Of a stretch of DNA of 28,553 nucleotides, positions 1 to 10,205 are shown one piece after another. The notes under the pieces were generated by a model, which saw only the letters and a program-made list of their open reading frames with translations, had not been told where the DNA came from and searched no databases. The stretch spans positions 2,763,645 through 2,792,197 of the forward strand of contig BFEA01000128.1 of NCBI GenBank assembly GCA_003427395.1, given 5' to 3'. How positions within the stretch are numbered: the stretch's first letter is position 1; every line of letters begins with the position of its first letter. The stretch comes from Chara braunii. Its lineage: Eukaryota > Streptophyta > Charophyceae > Charales > Characeae. Made by a program: the position numbers and the translations under genes.

Positions 1-87
<87 letters not shown>
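1..87. repeat. (GA)n microsatellite at window edge
   Basis: Pure GA dinucleotide repeat of 87 bases that runs off the left edge of the window. It is the first of several GA/CT tracts in the window. The Arg-Glu or Ser-Leu reading frames it creates are not genes. Confidence 0.97.
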
Positions 88-92
<5 letters not shown>

Positions 93-444
93 TTATGGAG
101 CTTATTGATGTTTTGACGATATCAGCAAGGCTGCAGGAGGTCATGGATTGACTTCCATTGATGACCGTGGAGGAAGTCAACCTTTATATAGTGTTTCCTT
201 AGGTTGACTTCCGTCTGCACCTGGGAGCAGTTGACCAAATTACAGGTCCATATGGGCCCAGGTGCAGGTCCTGACCAATATGGGTTCCGATACGCCCTCA
301 TATTTGATCAATATGGGCCCAGGCACTGGCGCTGACCAATATGGGCCCAGGTACCGGCTGGGATCTGTAGGGCCGGTCGTCTAGGGTCAGGTCCTCTAGG
401 GCCCAGTCCTCTAGGTGCTCTGGGCCCGAAGTTGCGCTCAAGGT
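88..444. other. Non-coding stretch with short direct and inverted repeats
   Basis: No convincing gene. TTGACTTCC at 148-156 faces its complement GGAAGTCAA at 172-180, and a third copy lies at 204-212. From about 240 to 355 a phrase close to GACCAATATGGGCCCAGG recurs three or four times in degenerate form, so this looks like decayed tandem repeat. Confidence 0.6.
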
Positions 445-823
445 AACTCAACGACCCAACCACCCAACCACCAAACCAACCACCCACCCAACCAGCCAAC
501 CACCCAACCACGTAACCACCCAACCACGTAACCACCCAACCACCTAACCCAACTACCCAACCACCCAACCGGCTAACCCAACCACCCAACCCACCACCTA
601 ACCCAACCACCCAACCCAATCACCCAACCACGCAAACAACCACCAATCAAGACAACCACCCAATCATCCAACCAACCACCTAACCACCCAACCACGTAAC
701 CACCCAGCCACTCAACGACCCAACTACCCAACCACCTAACCCAACCACCCAACCACCGAACTGCCTAACCCAACCACCCAACCACCCAACCACCCAACCA
801 ACCACCTAACTCAACCGCCTAAC
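445..823. repeat. CCAACCAC-type degenerate minisatellite
   Basis: About 380 bases built almost only from AACCACCC, CCAACCAC and AACCTAAC-like octamers with scattered substitutions. On the minus strand it gives an open frame rich in Gly, Trp and Val, which is a by-product of the repeat. Strong strand asymmetry: the plus strand has almost no G. Confidence 0.93.
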
Positions 824-1344
824 CGCAGGTCGGGAACACAGGCTCGGCGCAGGCTTGGGAGACAGCCCGAGGGTCAGGTCAGGGACAGAGGCTGGGAGCA
901 GGCGAGGGAGACAGGTCCAGGGAAGGGTGGGCACACAAGACCAGGCATGTAGCATGTAGGGGACAGCGCCAGGCTCCACTTGAATCCTGGGTCCACGCCC
1001 AAGGGTAACAAGCTGACCGGGCCAGGTGCAGGCCGGGAGCCTTTTTTTTTTTTTCCCTTTAAAAGGCCAGGCCATGAATAGGACCAGACTGGGCCTGCAC
1101 CCTGGGTGTTCGGTCAACGCCCAGGCCTAAGCTGCTCGCTGGGTCCGGGTGTAGGACGGGGTTAGGTGCTTGCTGTTTTTTTTTTCTTCTTTTTCTTTTT
1201 TTTTCTAATTCGAAGTCGAGGACTCGACGGAGTCGACGCGATGGAGCCTTTTTTTTGCATGGACGCACACACCTGCTTCTAATTTGAAGTCGAGGCCTTG
1301 ATGGGTGTTGGGTGGAGTCGAGGCGACGGTGCCTTTTTTTCTTG
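824..1344. other. Non-coding, T-tracts and a decayed duplication
   Basis: No gene recognised. T-rich tracts lie near 1040 and 1176-1205. A unit beginning CTAATTCGAAGTCGAGG near 1205 and ending in a T-run at about 1254 is repeated in altered form at 1278-1337 (CTAATTTGAAGTCGAGG, then GGAGTCGAGGCGACGGTGCC and a T-run). The block looks like an old imperfect tandem duplication. Confidence 0.55.
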
Positions 1345-1393
1345 CTCTCTCTCTCTCTCTCTCTCTCCATCTATCAATTTAGTTTATGCGAGT

Positions 1394-1443
<50 letters not shown>

Positions 1444-1468
1444 CTGTTTGAGTTTATGCGAGTGGTCT
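1345..1468. repeat. Two (CT)n tracts and an 18-bp direct repeat
   Basis: CT tracts at 1345-1368 and 1396-1439. The second is flanked by two copies of AGTTTATGCGAGTGGTCT, at about 1381-1398 and 1451-1468, so the microsatellite lies inside a short direct duplication. Confidence 0.9.
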
Positions 1469-1789
1469 GTGTCAGGTTCCCTACAACATTTCTTATTTTT
1501 GTGGGCATAGCCCGCACCGCCCGCACCGCGGGCGCTTAGCTAGTATTAGTTTAAGCTGAAAAACCTCGCCCTAACTCACCAGAGGCAGGTTTTTGGGTGG
1601 CGAGGGACAGCTGGTTTAATGAGTAAGGGAGTAAGGCCCACAGTCTCCACGGGAGCTGAAGCCACACCACATTCCAAATGTGAAAAAGACAAAAAGTGTG
1701 GCGGTTGCATCTGGCCATGTTCTAGCGGGAAGTTCATACATTTTGCACATTTCTCAAGTGATGTGGTGATGCCCTAATGGCCCCACGAA

Positions 1790-1832
<43 letters not shown>

Positions 1833-1940
1833 CCCTTCCACCCCAAAACTGCCTTTCATTCTTTTTGTTTTGTGCCGGCTTTGCAATAACATGTTTGAAG
1901 CTTCACAAAAAAAAAAAGTGCATCTTGCCAGTGCTCACAC

Positions 1941-1981
<41 letters not shown>

Positions 1982-1990
1982 GTCTGTTCT
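1469..1990. other. Non-coding with (TC)n and (CA)n microsatellites
   Basis: Contains a TC tract at about 1794-1830 and an AC tract at about 1943-1979. The rest shows no coding signal on either strand that I can support. Confidence 0.7.
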
Positions 1991-2524
1991 GCGTGTTAAA
2001 AAAAAAAGAAAAAGAGGTTTGTTCTGCTACTGAGCACTCTGCATGTGCGTGGACTGTTCTCTGGACCAAATGCATCCCGACCAATGGAACACTTTTGATG
2101 CATCTGGACCATTACCGGATGCAATTAGATTTTCTGTTTTTTTTTTTTTTTCCCTCCGCTCCTCTCCACTCTGTCGCGGGTTACGCTAGACCCCCTGCCC
2201 CTTCCATTCTAGTCATTTCCTTTTCCCCACTACAGTGCCACTCGCACCAGATCTTCATCTCTCTCCAAAACCTGAATCACCCTCCTAAGTCTGTCCACAT
2301 TCACTCAGCTACCTGTCAGCCCTCACATCACAAATCTAAGTTCTTCACTACCAAACCCATCTATCCCCTCTCCCTTTTTAGCCCGACCCATTCTCTCAGC
2401 TTCCCGCCCTGACACAATCATTCGAACCTCCCATTTACTGCCAACATACACTTTTCACTATGGCATCTCCAACCCGACTTGCCCACTCTTCACTATGGCA
2501 TCTCCAAGGTCCACTTCATCTCCA
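1991..2524. other. Unassigned stretch before the LINE remnant
   Basis: An open frame starts at 1993, but its composition (Lys run, Phe run from a T-tract, then Pro/Ser/His-rich) resembles no family and I do not call it a gene. CACTATGGCATCTCCAA occurs twice (near 2456 and 2493). The right edge is where similarity to the downstream LINE copy begins. Confidence 0.5.
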
Positions 2525-4190
2525 AGGTACCATGGAAGTACGTCATCCTGAAAAAAACCCAAAGGAGGGTTAGGAATCCTAGACCCAGAAACACAAATCA
2601 AGGCCCATAATGTACAATTTCATGGCATTAGGACTGCGGCACTGCGCGGAATAAAAAAGCTGGCCAAATTCAAACCCCGGACAACATGTGGGGACTGTTT
2701 TTTATTATGTCCAACAGTCCAAATCATGGGCAATGAATTACTCCCACAAAGAAACCGAACAGGATGAACATGAGAGAGGTCATTCTCACAACATCTGGCA
2801 ACAACTCCTAAAATCCCGGAGGGAAATCTTCCCGGCCAAGGTAAAGGAGCCTATGGCTAAAGAAGAGGTGCTCAGACATCCCATCTTCTCTAACCAATGG
2901 ATCCTAGACACTCAATGAAAACCATGGGACTCCAACAACAAAAACTCAAAATGGGGCTCATGGGTGCAAAGAGGAGTGTGGCAAGTCAAACATCTATGGC
3001 ACAGCACAGAAGGTAGATGGAAGGCGGTGGGAGAACTGCGTCAAACCCTGAAGGGCTGCCACAACCTACAAGAGAATCTGAAAAAATCCTAATCTCAATC
3101 CCAGACAAACGGGTAAAACTATTAAGCCAGCAGTACTTGGCCCAGCTATCGGCCGCAAAAAAAAGAAAAAAGAGTAGAAACGTTTCTAGTTGGATGAATT
3201 TGGGCGCTCCTGTAGTGGCCTGTACGTTTCCTAAAATTGTGGCTTGTTAATGGGCAGGTACTGCAATGCCTGCATTGTTAACTGGCGACAGACCCACAAA
3301 TCAATGCACCACAAAGCACGCCAGAAGGCGAATGGCTACAAGCACGACAAATGACCCCCCCAAACATGGCCCATCTATTCCCAAAAACGGAGGGATATGT
3401 ACACAATAGAGTACCCGGGGACAACTACAAGTCTGCTAAGCAAGGACCCAACAGGAGAAGTAGCCCGGTTGGACAGCGCGGCGAGAAAAGAGTAGTAGAA
3501 AGCGAGCAACGTAAAATCTACAATCCGGCAACCAGCATTCTAGACCTGGAAATTGACTAGTGGACTGGGCATGGAAGCAGAGAACAGGAAATAAAAAAGC
3601 AAACTAACATTCTGGAATATACCGCTAAATCAGGCTACACACTAAGAACGAGGTCGTACCGAGTAGCACAGGTTATCATCCAAAGATGGGAAGCGCAGCT
3701 CAATCAACCAACATACTGCACCGACATATCCTCTTGGAATAGAACTTACCATAACTTCCCCTAAGATACGACGCTTTCAGTGGCAACTGGCTTACCTAGG
3801 CTTGCCTGTCAACCTATGGCACTCGATAACGGGCAAAAACGTTCTAGCTGACACAGTCGCCATCCTACTAGGACTCCATACAGCCCCTTCCTGGCTAGGC
3901 TTCGAAACCACATTCTTCCATGTACTGAGATCAGCCACACTTTGGATGATATGGAAGCGCAGATGCCACTAGACAATAAACCGCACACCAATGGCTGGTC
4001 AAGAGGCGTGGGAAGGAGTCTTACAACTAATAGAGGTGGAATACAGAGAACGTTGGAAGAGAACACACAAGAAGTAACGGACATCATAGAAAATAAGGAT
4101 AAAATCATAGATGCATTGAAAAAACAACAGCTACGAGAATAAAAAATAGCAATAATAGCTAATGAGTCATGACAGAATATAGTTTGGTCA
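2525..4190 (+). pseudogene. Degenerate LINE ORF2 3' part (copy 1)
   Basis: Old remnant of a non-LTR retrotransposon ORF2, spread over all three plus frames. It aligns piecewise with the better copy at 22519-24809. KKPKGGLGILDPETQ near 2545 matches RKPQEGGLGIIDPKQ. The segment with WQQLLKSRR and HPIFSNQWILDTQ at 2790-2918 matches a part that is itself broken in the other copy. IRRFQWQLAYLGLPVNLWH near 3766-3825 matches the start of the zf-RVT zinc-binding region. LRSATLWMIWKRRC near 3925-3970 matches the end of that domain. The CxxC...H...C core lying between these last two blocks in copy 2 is missing here, so about 130 nt were lost. The 3' end is uncertain; I saw no clear poly-A tail or target duplication. 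It would have encoded reverse transcriptase C-terminal sequence and is not functional. Confidence 0.72.
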
Positions 4191-4680
4191 GTGGAGACGT
4201 AACAAACTAACCCAGCCTCAAGGAAAAGAAGAACTTAAGAGGTCAGGCTTCAGCGACTTCCAAGCAAGGTACAAAAATAAATACAGCCCACAGAGAACAG
4301 AGGTATACAACCCGTCCAGACAGCATCTAACTACCCTAGCTCCCAAAAGGCCTAAGTTTGCATAGTCCGGACCAATGGCATTTACAATCCTTGGGCAATC
4401 TAGAGTTCAGGGATTTAGCAAGGGTTAGAAGGTTTGATGCCTCATACGGCTCTAGTTGCCCAAGTAAATCTGACAGCCCAACAGTTGCGAGGAGTAAGTA
4501 CGAGACAAGCCCGATAAGGTTCAGGGGTTTCCACAGTAAGTTGCCAAGCTGGCAGGTCAGCCAAGTAGTAGCTAGGGCTCTCTTAGGTAAGTTACAAATA
4601 ACAAACAGAGGTCGTAGAAGTCAGACTAGCAACCAATCTCAAAGTAAGTTTTGTAGGCTAACTTAGGCAAGGAGGGATAC
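4191..4680. other. Unassigned, no gene seen
   Basis: May include the LINE 3' UTR at its left end. The open frame at 4358-4666 has no recognisable family features. Nothing else is supportable. Confidence 0.45.
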
Positions 4681-5236
4681 ATCAAGGGATCGAGTGATGG
4701 CAGATCAATGGTGAAGGGGTGGATGGAGGCATGCATGCATGTATGGACAGGTTGATGAACAGACGAGGGCATGGACAGCCAGAGGGATGGATAAACAAAG
4801 CCACAAACGGAAAGACCGATGGATGGATGGACGGATAGATGGATGGATGAATGGATGCATGGATGCATGGATGGATGGACGGGCGGATTGACCGATGGAC
4901 ACAAGGGGTGACCATTGGACGAATGATGACTGACGAACGGATGCAACAACCGATGGACGAATGGACTGATCAACAAATGGACCAACCAGCTGACGGAGGG
5001 ATGGATAGACAAACATATGGATGGACGGACCAACCAATCAATGGACCGATGGACCAACTGAGGCACGGGCACATGGACCCACAGACCGACACACCGGCCA
5101 TGGATCAACACAAGGACCAATCATCACCTATGGACCGCCCAGCCGATCTAACGGAAAGAACGATGGACAGATGGGTGGATGTACCAAAAAACGAATGAAC
5201 TCACGAAACGATGAATGCATGGACAGACAGACTGAT
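4681..5236. repeat. GGATGGAT-type degenerate minisatellite
   Basis: About 550 bases of GATGGATGG, GGACGGAT and GGACCAAC-like octamers with scattered changes. Long open frames on both strands (HPSIHPS-like on minus, MDGWMD-like on plus) arise because the repeat rarely makes stops, and are not genes. It abuts the GA tract next to the exon at 5339. Confidence 0.92.
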
Positions 5237-5249
5237 GAGCCAACCGGCT

Positions 5250-5252
<3 letters not shown>

Positions 5253-5331
<79 letters not shown>
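5253..5331. repeat. (AG)n microsatellite
   Basis: Uninterrupted AG repeat of about 79 bases. On the minus strand it is a CT tract beginning only about 7 bases after the splice donor of the exon at 5339-5552. Confidence 0.97.
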
Positions 5332-5333
<2 letters not shown>

Positions 5334-5338
5334 CTTAC

Positions 5339-5552
5339 CCATAATTCTTTGCACTTGCTGCATGGCTCAAGGGTATAGAATCGATCTTTGAAATTGACAA
5401 AAGTTACATTGGATGCCAGTGCAGCCTGGACAAAATGCGCCTGTGGTGCAACTATGCCACTGACTTGCCGTATAGAAGGCCAGGGCAATTGCAACCCCAT
5501 GTCTGCTATTACAAGTGCATTTGTTATTGCTGGCCTGTCTGAATAGGCAAAT
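5339..5552 (-). CDS. Exon of fibrocystin-L (PKHD1L1)-like gene
   Basis: Minus-strand exon with donor GTAAGC at 5338-5333 and a likely acceptor AG at 5554-5553; an alternative acceptor in the same phase would start the exon at 5534. It encodes about 71 residues, with ITNALVIAD, then SGIVAPQAHF, then NVTFVNFKDRF and EPCSKCKELW. In fibrocystin-L proteins the segment after the G8 domain has the same order: a (G)xxIxxSLIVG-like stretch, GIVFP, xxVTFVNFD, then a cysteine pair. That family comprises large secreted or membrane proteins with G8 and parallel beta-helix repeats. The exon starts in the phase left open by the exon ending at 25288, so the two are probably consecutive across a 19.7-kb intron. 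The frame has no stop. The exon-intron model is inferred from splice signals and phase and has no transcript support. Confidence 0.72.
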
Positions 5553-6240
5553 CTGCATTCATGCCCACAGCACATACGTTGACAGGATGGTACAATTTCA
5601 CAAGATGACAATAACCACATCAGTTTCATTTGTAGTCACAAAGAAGGCAAAACGGGAAAGATCAGGATTTTACTATTCGAAAACTTCCTTGCAAGTGTCC
5701 GCCACCTCCAACATGTGATAGATGACTAGGCACCCCTCAGAATAGTTTAATTCCTTTTTGAAAATGAGTAACATGAATACTACGGAATCCATAGTTTGTT
5801 TTTTTATTCAACGAAACTTGACACTTCACAATGTAGAACCATAAGCACCCTATCCTCTACTCCATGGAGAAATGAATGACAGTCAGCAGCCCAAGTCCCA
5901 ATGTCGCACAAGCAACAAGCAGCACTTCCGCAGTCTCACGAATGAACAGTGTCTGGCAAGCTGCATTGTAGCAGCTACTAATAGAAGCTTCTTGGTCTGC
6001 TTCCGCCCGGTGCCGGTCGGCCGTGGCCTGTCTACTGCATGAAGTTTTGTGGTCTGGTAGCTTCTGGACTTTCTTGGGACGATGCTGTAAAATTGGACTT
6101 TGGGACTAGGCTTCATTTGCCGTGTACCGGTTGGACTTTTACCGGTCAGTGTCTGTTCGGTACCGGCCAAACACAACCTATGACACTTCGACATCCTACG
6201 GAGCATAGGACCCTACAGACCCTACCTGGAACTCACCTAC
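5553..6240. other. Intron sequence, no gene seen
   Basis: Lies inside the inferred large intron, just before (in minus sense) its acceptor. AT-rich from 5750 to 5880, otherwise mixed. Several short open frames on both strands, none with recognisable features. Confidence 0.5.
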
Positions 6241-6335
6241 CAGGACAGGTGGGACGGGGACCATCTGGGACTGGGCCCAACTGGGACTGGGACAATTTGG
6301 GACCCTGGAACCGGGACTTGGGGCCTTTCAAAAAC
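6241..6335. repeat. GGGAC-rich degenerate short tandem repeat
   Basis: GGGAC, GGGACTGGG and GGGACC recur about ten times at irregular spacing. No coding meaning seen. Confidence 0.6.
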
Positions 6336-6427
6336 AAAGAAGAAAGGAAAAGGTGTGGGGAATCTCACCTATACTGTAGAGAATAGTCTGTGAGTCTCTC
6401 TCCACTACTCTAAATAGCTAGTTGGAC

Positions 6428-6600
6428 AAGGAACCAGACTGCTGTTTCCCGGAATAGTAGAAAGGTGCCCTAGTGATAAGACTTCCCTTTTCTTTGAAGA
6501 GAAAACGTGAAAAAGGAACCAGTTTGGTGACCCCTGGAATAGTAGGAAGAAGCTGTAGTCTGTAGCCTTGTGACTCCGTCTTTTCTTTGTGCAAAGAATA
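6428..6600. repeat. Imperfect tandem duplication (~87 bp)
   Basis: Two diverged units, about 6428-6503 and 6515-6598. Each starts GGAACCAG, carries a GGAATAGTAG box and ends in CTTTTCTTTG followed by an A-rich tail. The second unit overlaps the presumed outer end of the LTR at 6528-7708. Confidence 0.65.
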
Positions 6601-7708
6601 TGAGCGAGAGCGATAGACAGAAATCCAAATTGCAAAAATCGCGAAGTAGCCCAGATAGTCATGTACCACTCAGAGAGCACAATGGACCAAGATACCATCC
6701 AAATAAGAGCAATACAATGAACTCAAACGTCAATGCCAATGCTCTCTGGCCAAACCAACATAGTATCCAATGTCGCTCCTACTGTCGGGCACCTAGCGCC
6801 CAGCCTACACTACTCGGCCTACCTAGCCTATCTACGTTCATGCAACAGGAGCACATCGAAGTTGAAGACCAATGTACACGCCATCACCAATGCAGATCGC
6901 CAGCATACACGAGGTACGTTCTCTCCTCCCCTCATCACACCCTGTCTCCCCACTGCATGCGCCTTCTACCCGAAGACCACCACCGCCATCACCTGCACGC
7001 GCACAAGTAGCCCGGCTATGGCCGCCATGCGCCAGCTGCCACCGCACCTCCCTCTCACCTCTAAGCGCCCGCGTGCACCCCAGCCTGCCAGCGCTAAACA
7101 GCACTCACGTGACACAGCTGCAGCGTGGCCACAATTCCTCTGCAAGCCAGAATGCTGTGCCCCTGGGCACTCACTTTCCCTTATGGAAAGTGAGCCTGCT
7201 TCTGTCTGCCCTGGGCCTGGCGTGTAGGGGCCTAGTAGCTTCCGGTTGGCCCAAAGTGTCTGCGCCCAGGCCCAGCTTCAGATGCTGGCCTGGGCCCCGT
7301 GCAGTTAGGCACGTCCAAGTAGCCCACGAGGCTCCAAGTGTTGGGCGCGTTCTCATTGGCTTGTGGCATGTGTGCGATGCAGGAGCTGCTTTCTCATTGG
7401 TCTGCGGCCGCTACATGACATGTCAGCCTCTGGATTTGTGTGCCCAGGGCCTCAACCGAATGAGCCCTGGGCTCAACTGTACCGCGCAGCTGCTGCTTCT
7501 GGAAGGATCCAGGGAACGCTTACGTTGCTCTGTAATCAACTGGCGTTCTGCAACTGTCTGGTACCCCACATATGAAAAATGTCGAAAATAGACCTCTCGT
7601 GGATGTACAGGCCCACCCTCACTTAGGGCGGGCACGAGGCTTGCTGGGGTTCTGAGCCCAGAACTTTTGCATGCCCGAGAAGGGCCTTGCAAGGGCTCAA
7701 TCCTCGCA
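6528..7708 (-). mobile_element. Ty3/gypsy LTR (3' LTR of the shorter pol remnant)
   Basis: On the minus strand it starts TGCGAGGATTGAGCCC at 7708, directly after a purine-rich tract, and runs toward lower coordinates. The lower end is less sure. I place it at 6528, where the plus strand reads TTTGG then TG; that pentamer also follows the LTR at 22464. Similarity to the LTR at 9193-10179 supports the extent: GAATATGAGCGAGAGCG near 6594 matches GAAGATGAGCGATAGCG near 9242, and the stretch around GGCACCTAGCGCCC near 6788 matches GGCACTCGGCGCC near 9438. Its U3 start is closest to that of the LTR ending at 22464. The long plus-strand frames across it are not genes. Confidence 0.65.
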
Positions 7709-7724
7709 TTCCGTCCCCCTTAGC
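7709..7724 (-). promoter_or_regulatory. Polypurine tract next to 3' LTR
   Basis: Minus strand reads TAAGGGGGACGGAA immediately before TGCGAGG. This is the normal place of the plus-strand DNA primer of an LTR retrotransposon, between the pol stop near 7748 and the 3' LTR. Confidence 0.7.
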
Positions 7725-7747
7725 TTCGAAAGTCCGCTGAGATGCTT

Positions 7748-8975
7748 CTATGCAGGTGCTTTCTCCTTCAACTTTCGGTCATACTCTGCCACGATCTGAG
7801 GTGCTGTTATGAGGAGCTCCTCTCTTGTGAACCAACATCTTCTTTTGGAATTGTATGATGCCTGAATCTGACCCGGTACTCCCTCATAGGTTTTGGCGGT
7901 CTTCCCCTGCCCACAGGCTCGGGAACAGGCAAGTCTCAAGATGACGTCGGCGTCCACATGGCCATCCATGGTTGGGGGCCGCATTGATCTCCTTATGGGA
8001 ATATCTAGAACTCCCCAAGGACCGAAGTAGAGATACTGAATTCCTGTCCCAATTCACTAGCCTTTACCCAAACACGTTCCCCTACCTGAAATGTGGACTG
8101 CCGTCTATGTTTGTTCTCAGAGGTGATCATTGCCTCCTGAGATTTTCTAATGTGCTCGACAGCCTGCTGCAACAGCTTCGCATACTGGACACCAAATTTT
8201 ATGGTTCCAGGAGTTGCAGCTGGTCGATTTTATGGAAGGAGGAAGTCTAGTGAAGATCTAGGCTTCCATCCTAATGCAGCTCATTCGGACAAACACCTGT
8301 GTTGTTGTGAACAATGCCGTTGAACAAACTGGCAATGAGAGGCAATTTCTCATCCCAGTCATCCTGGCTGGGCTTCACGTAGTGCCTCAGCAAATGCTGC
8401 ACCACGCGGTGTATCTGTTCAGCTTGGTCATTGGCTTCGGGATGATTCCCCGAAGTCATTAGGAGTTGGCTACCCATTTGCTCAACAACCTTCTTCCACA
8501 TTTCACTTGTGAACCGGACATCTCTATCACCAACTGTAGACTTGGGCAATCCAAAGTCGCGCACCCAGTTGAATTGTTTGGTCCTCGCAGTCTCTGGCAT
8601 GACAATTAGTTTAGCATACTTAGTAAACCTGTCTAATATGACAAAGATGTGTCACTTGCCACTCTTGCTTGTCACGAGGGTATCCATGGAGTCCATGGAG
8701 ACACTCTGTCCTGGACCTGCAGGAATGGGCAAGGGCTTGAGTAACCCAAGTGGTGGTTGAGTTCGCGACTTATCCCACTGACAGACTTGACAAGTCTGTC
8801 TGGACGTACTTCTTCGCATCGTCAAGCATACCAGGCCACCAGAATCGCTGCACTAAGTTAGCACTGGTCTTCTTGTAGCCGAAGTGCTCTGCCGCATCAT
8901 GACTCTTTCCTAAAAATAAACTACGCAAAAACTCACTAGACAGCACACACAGTCTTTTAAACCGCCAGTACCTTT
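7748..8975 (-). pseudogene. Ty3/gypsy pol fragment: integrase and chromodomain-like tail
   Basis: Minus-strand remnant starting within the integrase zinc-binding domain. FLGKSHDAAEHFGYKKT and RFWWPGMLDD lie near 8790-8930. The catalytic core follows: SMDSMDTLV near 8690 (first Asp), GDRDVRFTSEMW near 8520 (second Asp) and NHPEANDQAEQIHRVVQ near 8440 (Glu). AMITSENKHRR and QVGERVWVKASELGQEF follow near 8060-8150. The end (7748-7984) carries PPTMDGHVD and CWFTREELLITAPQIVAEYD, the eroded chromodomain-like tail, and stops at KEKAPA. Breaks: a TGA in the core (expected Trp in GKWHIF), a frameshift at the zinc-binding cysteines, a stop after VCPNELH and stops after SVLGEF. Everything upstream of the zinc domain is missing. 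Similarity to the other pol copy ends near 8975. Not functional. Confidence 0.85.
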
Positions 8976-9192
8976 GAGCTGCCTCCGCCGAACCAGTCCG
9001 CGGCCAGTGCCCGATGCTGAGGAAGGGTGGGCTGAAAAAAGAGCTCTGGCAGCTCTGAGGGGAGGGGGGGGGGGGAGAAGAAGAGACGNGGGGTGGTCTT
9101 GGTCATGCGGTTGGGGGCTCTAGAAAATAGAAGAATCGGAAGAGCACTCCAGCATTCACAAAAAGGGGGGAAAAAAAATGAAAAGGAAGGGG
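8976..9192. other. Junction between two gypsy remnants, G-rich
   Basis: Contains a G-run with one N (about 9063-9093) and A/G-rich tracts. Similarity to pol has ended on the left and the neighbouring LTR begins on the right. No gene. Likely the breakpoint of a truncation or nested insertion. Confidence 0.5.
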
Positions 9193-10179
9193 TGAGGGCC
9201 TCACTCTAACACTCACCACTTGTGCAAAATGAGAATGAATTGCAAGGAAGATGAGCGATAGCGACTTTAGAAATCACACCGCATCATACACATGAGACCA
9301 GATAGTCGTGACCTCGAACCAATAACATAATTGCATCACGCGTTTCACCAAATAAGAACACAGCAAAAGCTCATAATTGACAATGCTGGAATAGTCTCAC
9401 CATCATCAACGAAGAACGAATGTCAATGTCCTATTTGGCACTCGGCGCCTAGACTACGGATGGCAGATCCTATCTAGCCTAATCTACGATGCCGCCGATG
9501 ATGTCAACAGCTCCCCGAAATACGAGCAGATCTCGGCCAATGCCGTACGCTTCAAGCACCAGGTATGTCTCTCGTATCACTCACAACCTTGTTCCCCAAC
9601 TCACAGATGCCACATGCACCCAAGGACCACCATGCGCCCCATCCAGCATACAGCAACGCAGCTCGGCTATGCCTGCCTGCTGCTTCCAGCTCGCCCATGA
9701 GCGCGTGAGCCTGGCCAGCGATAGCGCAGCAGCGCTTGCGCACAATGCAGTCAGTGCCCGAATGTCCAATGCGTGGGCAGGCCCTTTCCTAAATGGAAGC
9801 GGCATGTCTGCCTTGCGTGTATCCTGGCTGCGTTGGGCCCCTGCCCAGAAGCTTCCGGTAGGTCCACAGAGGTTGAGCCCCAGTCCAAACGAGTTCAGGT
9901 CCAGGGCCTGTGACAGTCACCCGTGCCCAACTGTTTACAGTTTGAGTTGCGTCCATGCTGCGTATCTCGCCCAGGGCCTGACTCAAATGCATTTGATAAA
10001 GAAGGCTAGGGCCTGGGCGCTTTCAACCAACTAGCGCTGCGCAACTGCCTGAATTTCCCCAGTTGTGTGTTGACCCCAAAATTGGTTTGTAGGCCTCGGT
10101 CGAGCCTGCCTTCACTTAGGGCGACTGACTGTGCTGAACATAGGGCCCAGTAGGGCATATCGAGGCCTTGTGCCTCGCA
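9193..10179 (-). mobile_element. Ty3/gypsy 3' LTR of the longer pol remnant
   Basis: Minus strand starts TGCGAGGCACAAGG at 10179 after a purine tract and ends near 9193 with ...CA. About 985 bp, close to the 971 bp of the LTR at 21494-22464. Its first 60 bases differ clearly from that LTR (the GATTGAGCCC block is replaced by CACAAGGCC), so the two are not a recent pair. The lower end was chosen from similarity to the LTR at 6528-7708 and from length, and is approximate. Confidence 0.65.
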
Positions 10180-10180
10180 T

Positions 10181-10192
10181 TCCCTCCTCCAT
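10181..10192 (-). promoter_or_regulatory. Polypurine tract next to 3' LTR
   Basis: Minus strand reads ATGGAGGAGGGA directly before the LTR start TGCGAGG. Position and composition fit the primer for plus-strand DNA synthesis. Confidence 0.65.
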
Positions 10193-10205
10193 ACTTCGCT
10201 AGTCC

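Noticed and set aside
88-200. Hammerhead ribozyme near TTGATGACCGTGGAGGAA
   Set aside because: The conserved CUGANGA and GAAA cores with three stems are not both present.
308-619. Minus-strand Gly/Trp/Val-rich open frame
   Set aside because: It is the translation of the CCAACCAC-type minisatellite; no family resemblance and the repeat continues in all frames.
1993-2412. 139-residue plus-strand frame as a gene
   Set aside because: Composition follows A and T homopolymers and Pro/Ser/His-rich text; no start context or domain.
4626-5198. Long frames on both strands with HPSIHPS or MDGWMD text
   Set aside because: Caused by the GGATGGAT octamer repeat, which rarely makes stop codons.
5249-5380. 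Ser-Leu or Arg-Glu rich proteins over GA/CT tracts (also near 1345, 21185, 26111)
   Set aside because: Dinucleotide repeats give these frames automatically. The real coding part near 5339 ends at a splice donor before the tract.
6872-7591. 239-residue plus-strand frame
   Set aside because: Lies inside a gypsy LTR; Pro/Ser/Arg-rich with no domain, and the related LTR at 9193 does not keep the frame.
9489-10034. 181-residue plus-strand frame
   Set aside because: Also inside an LTR, antisense to the element; no family features.
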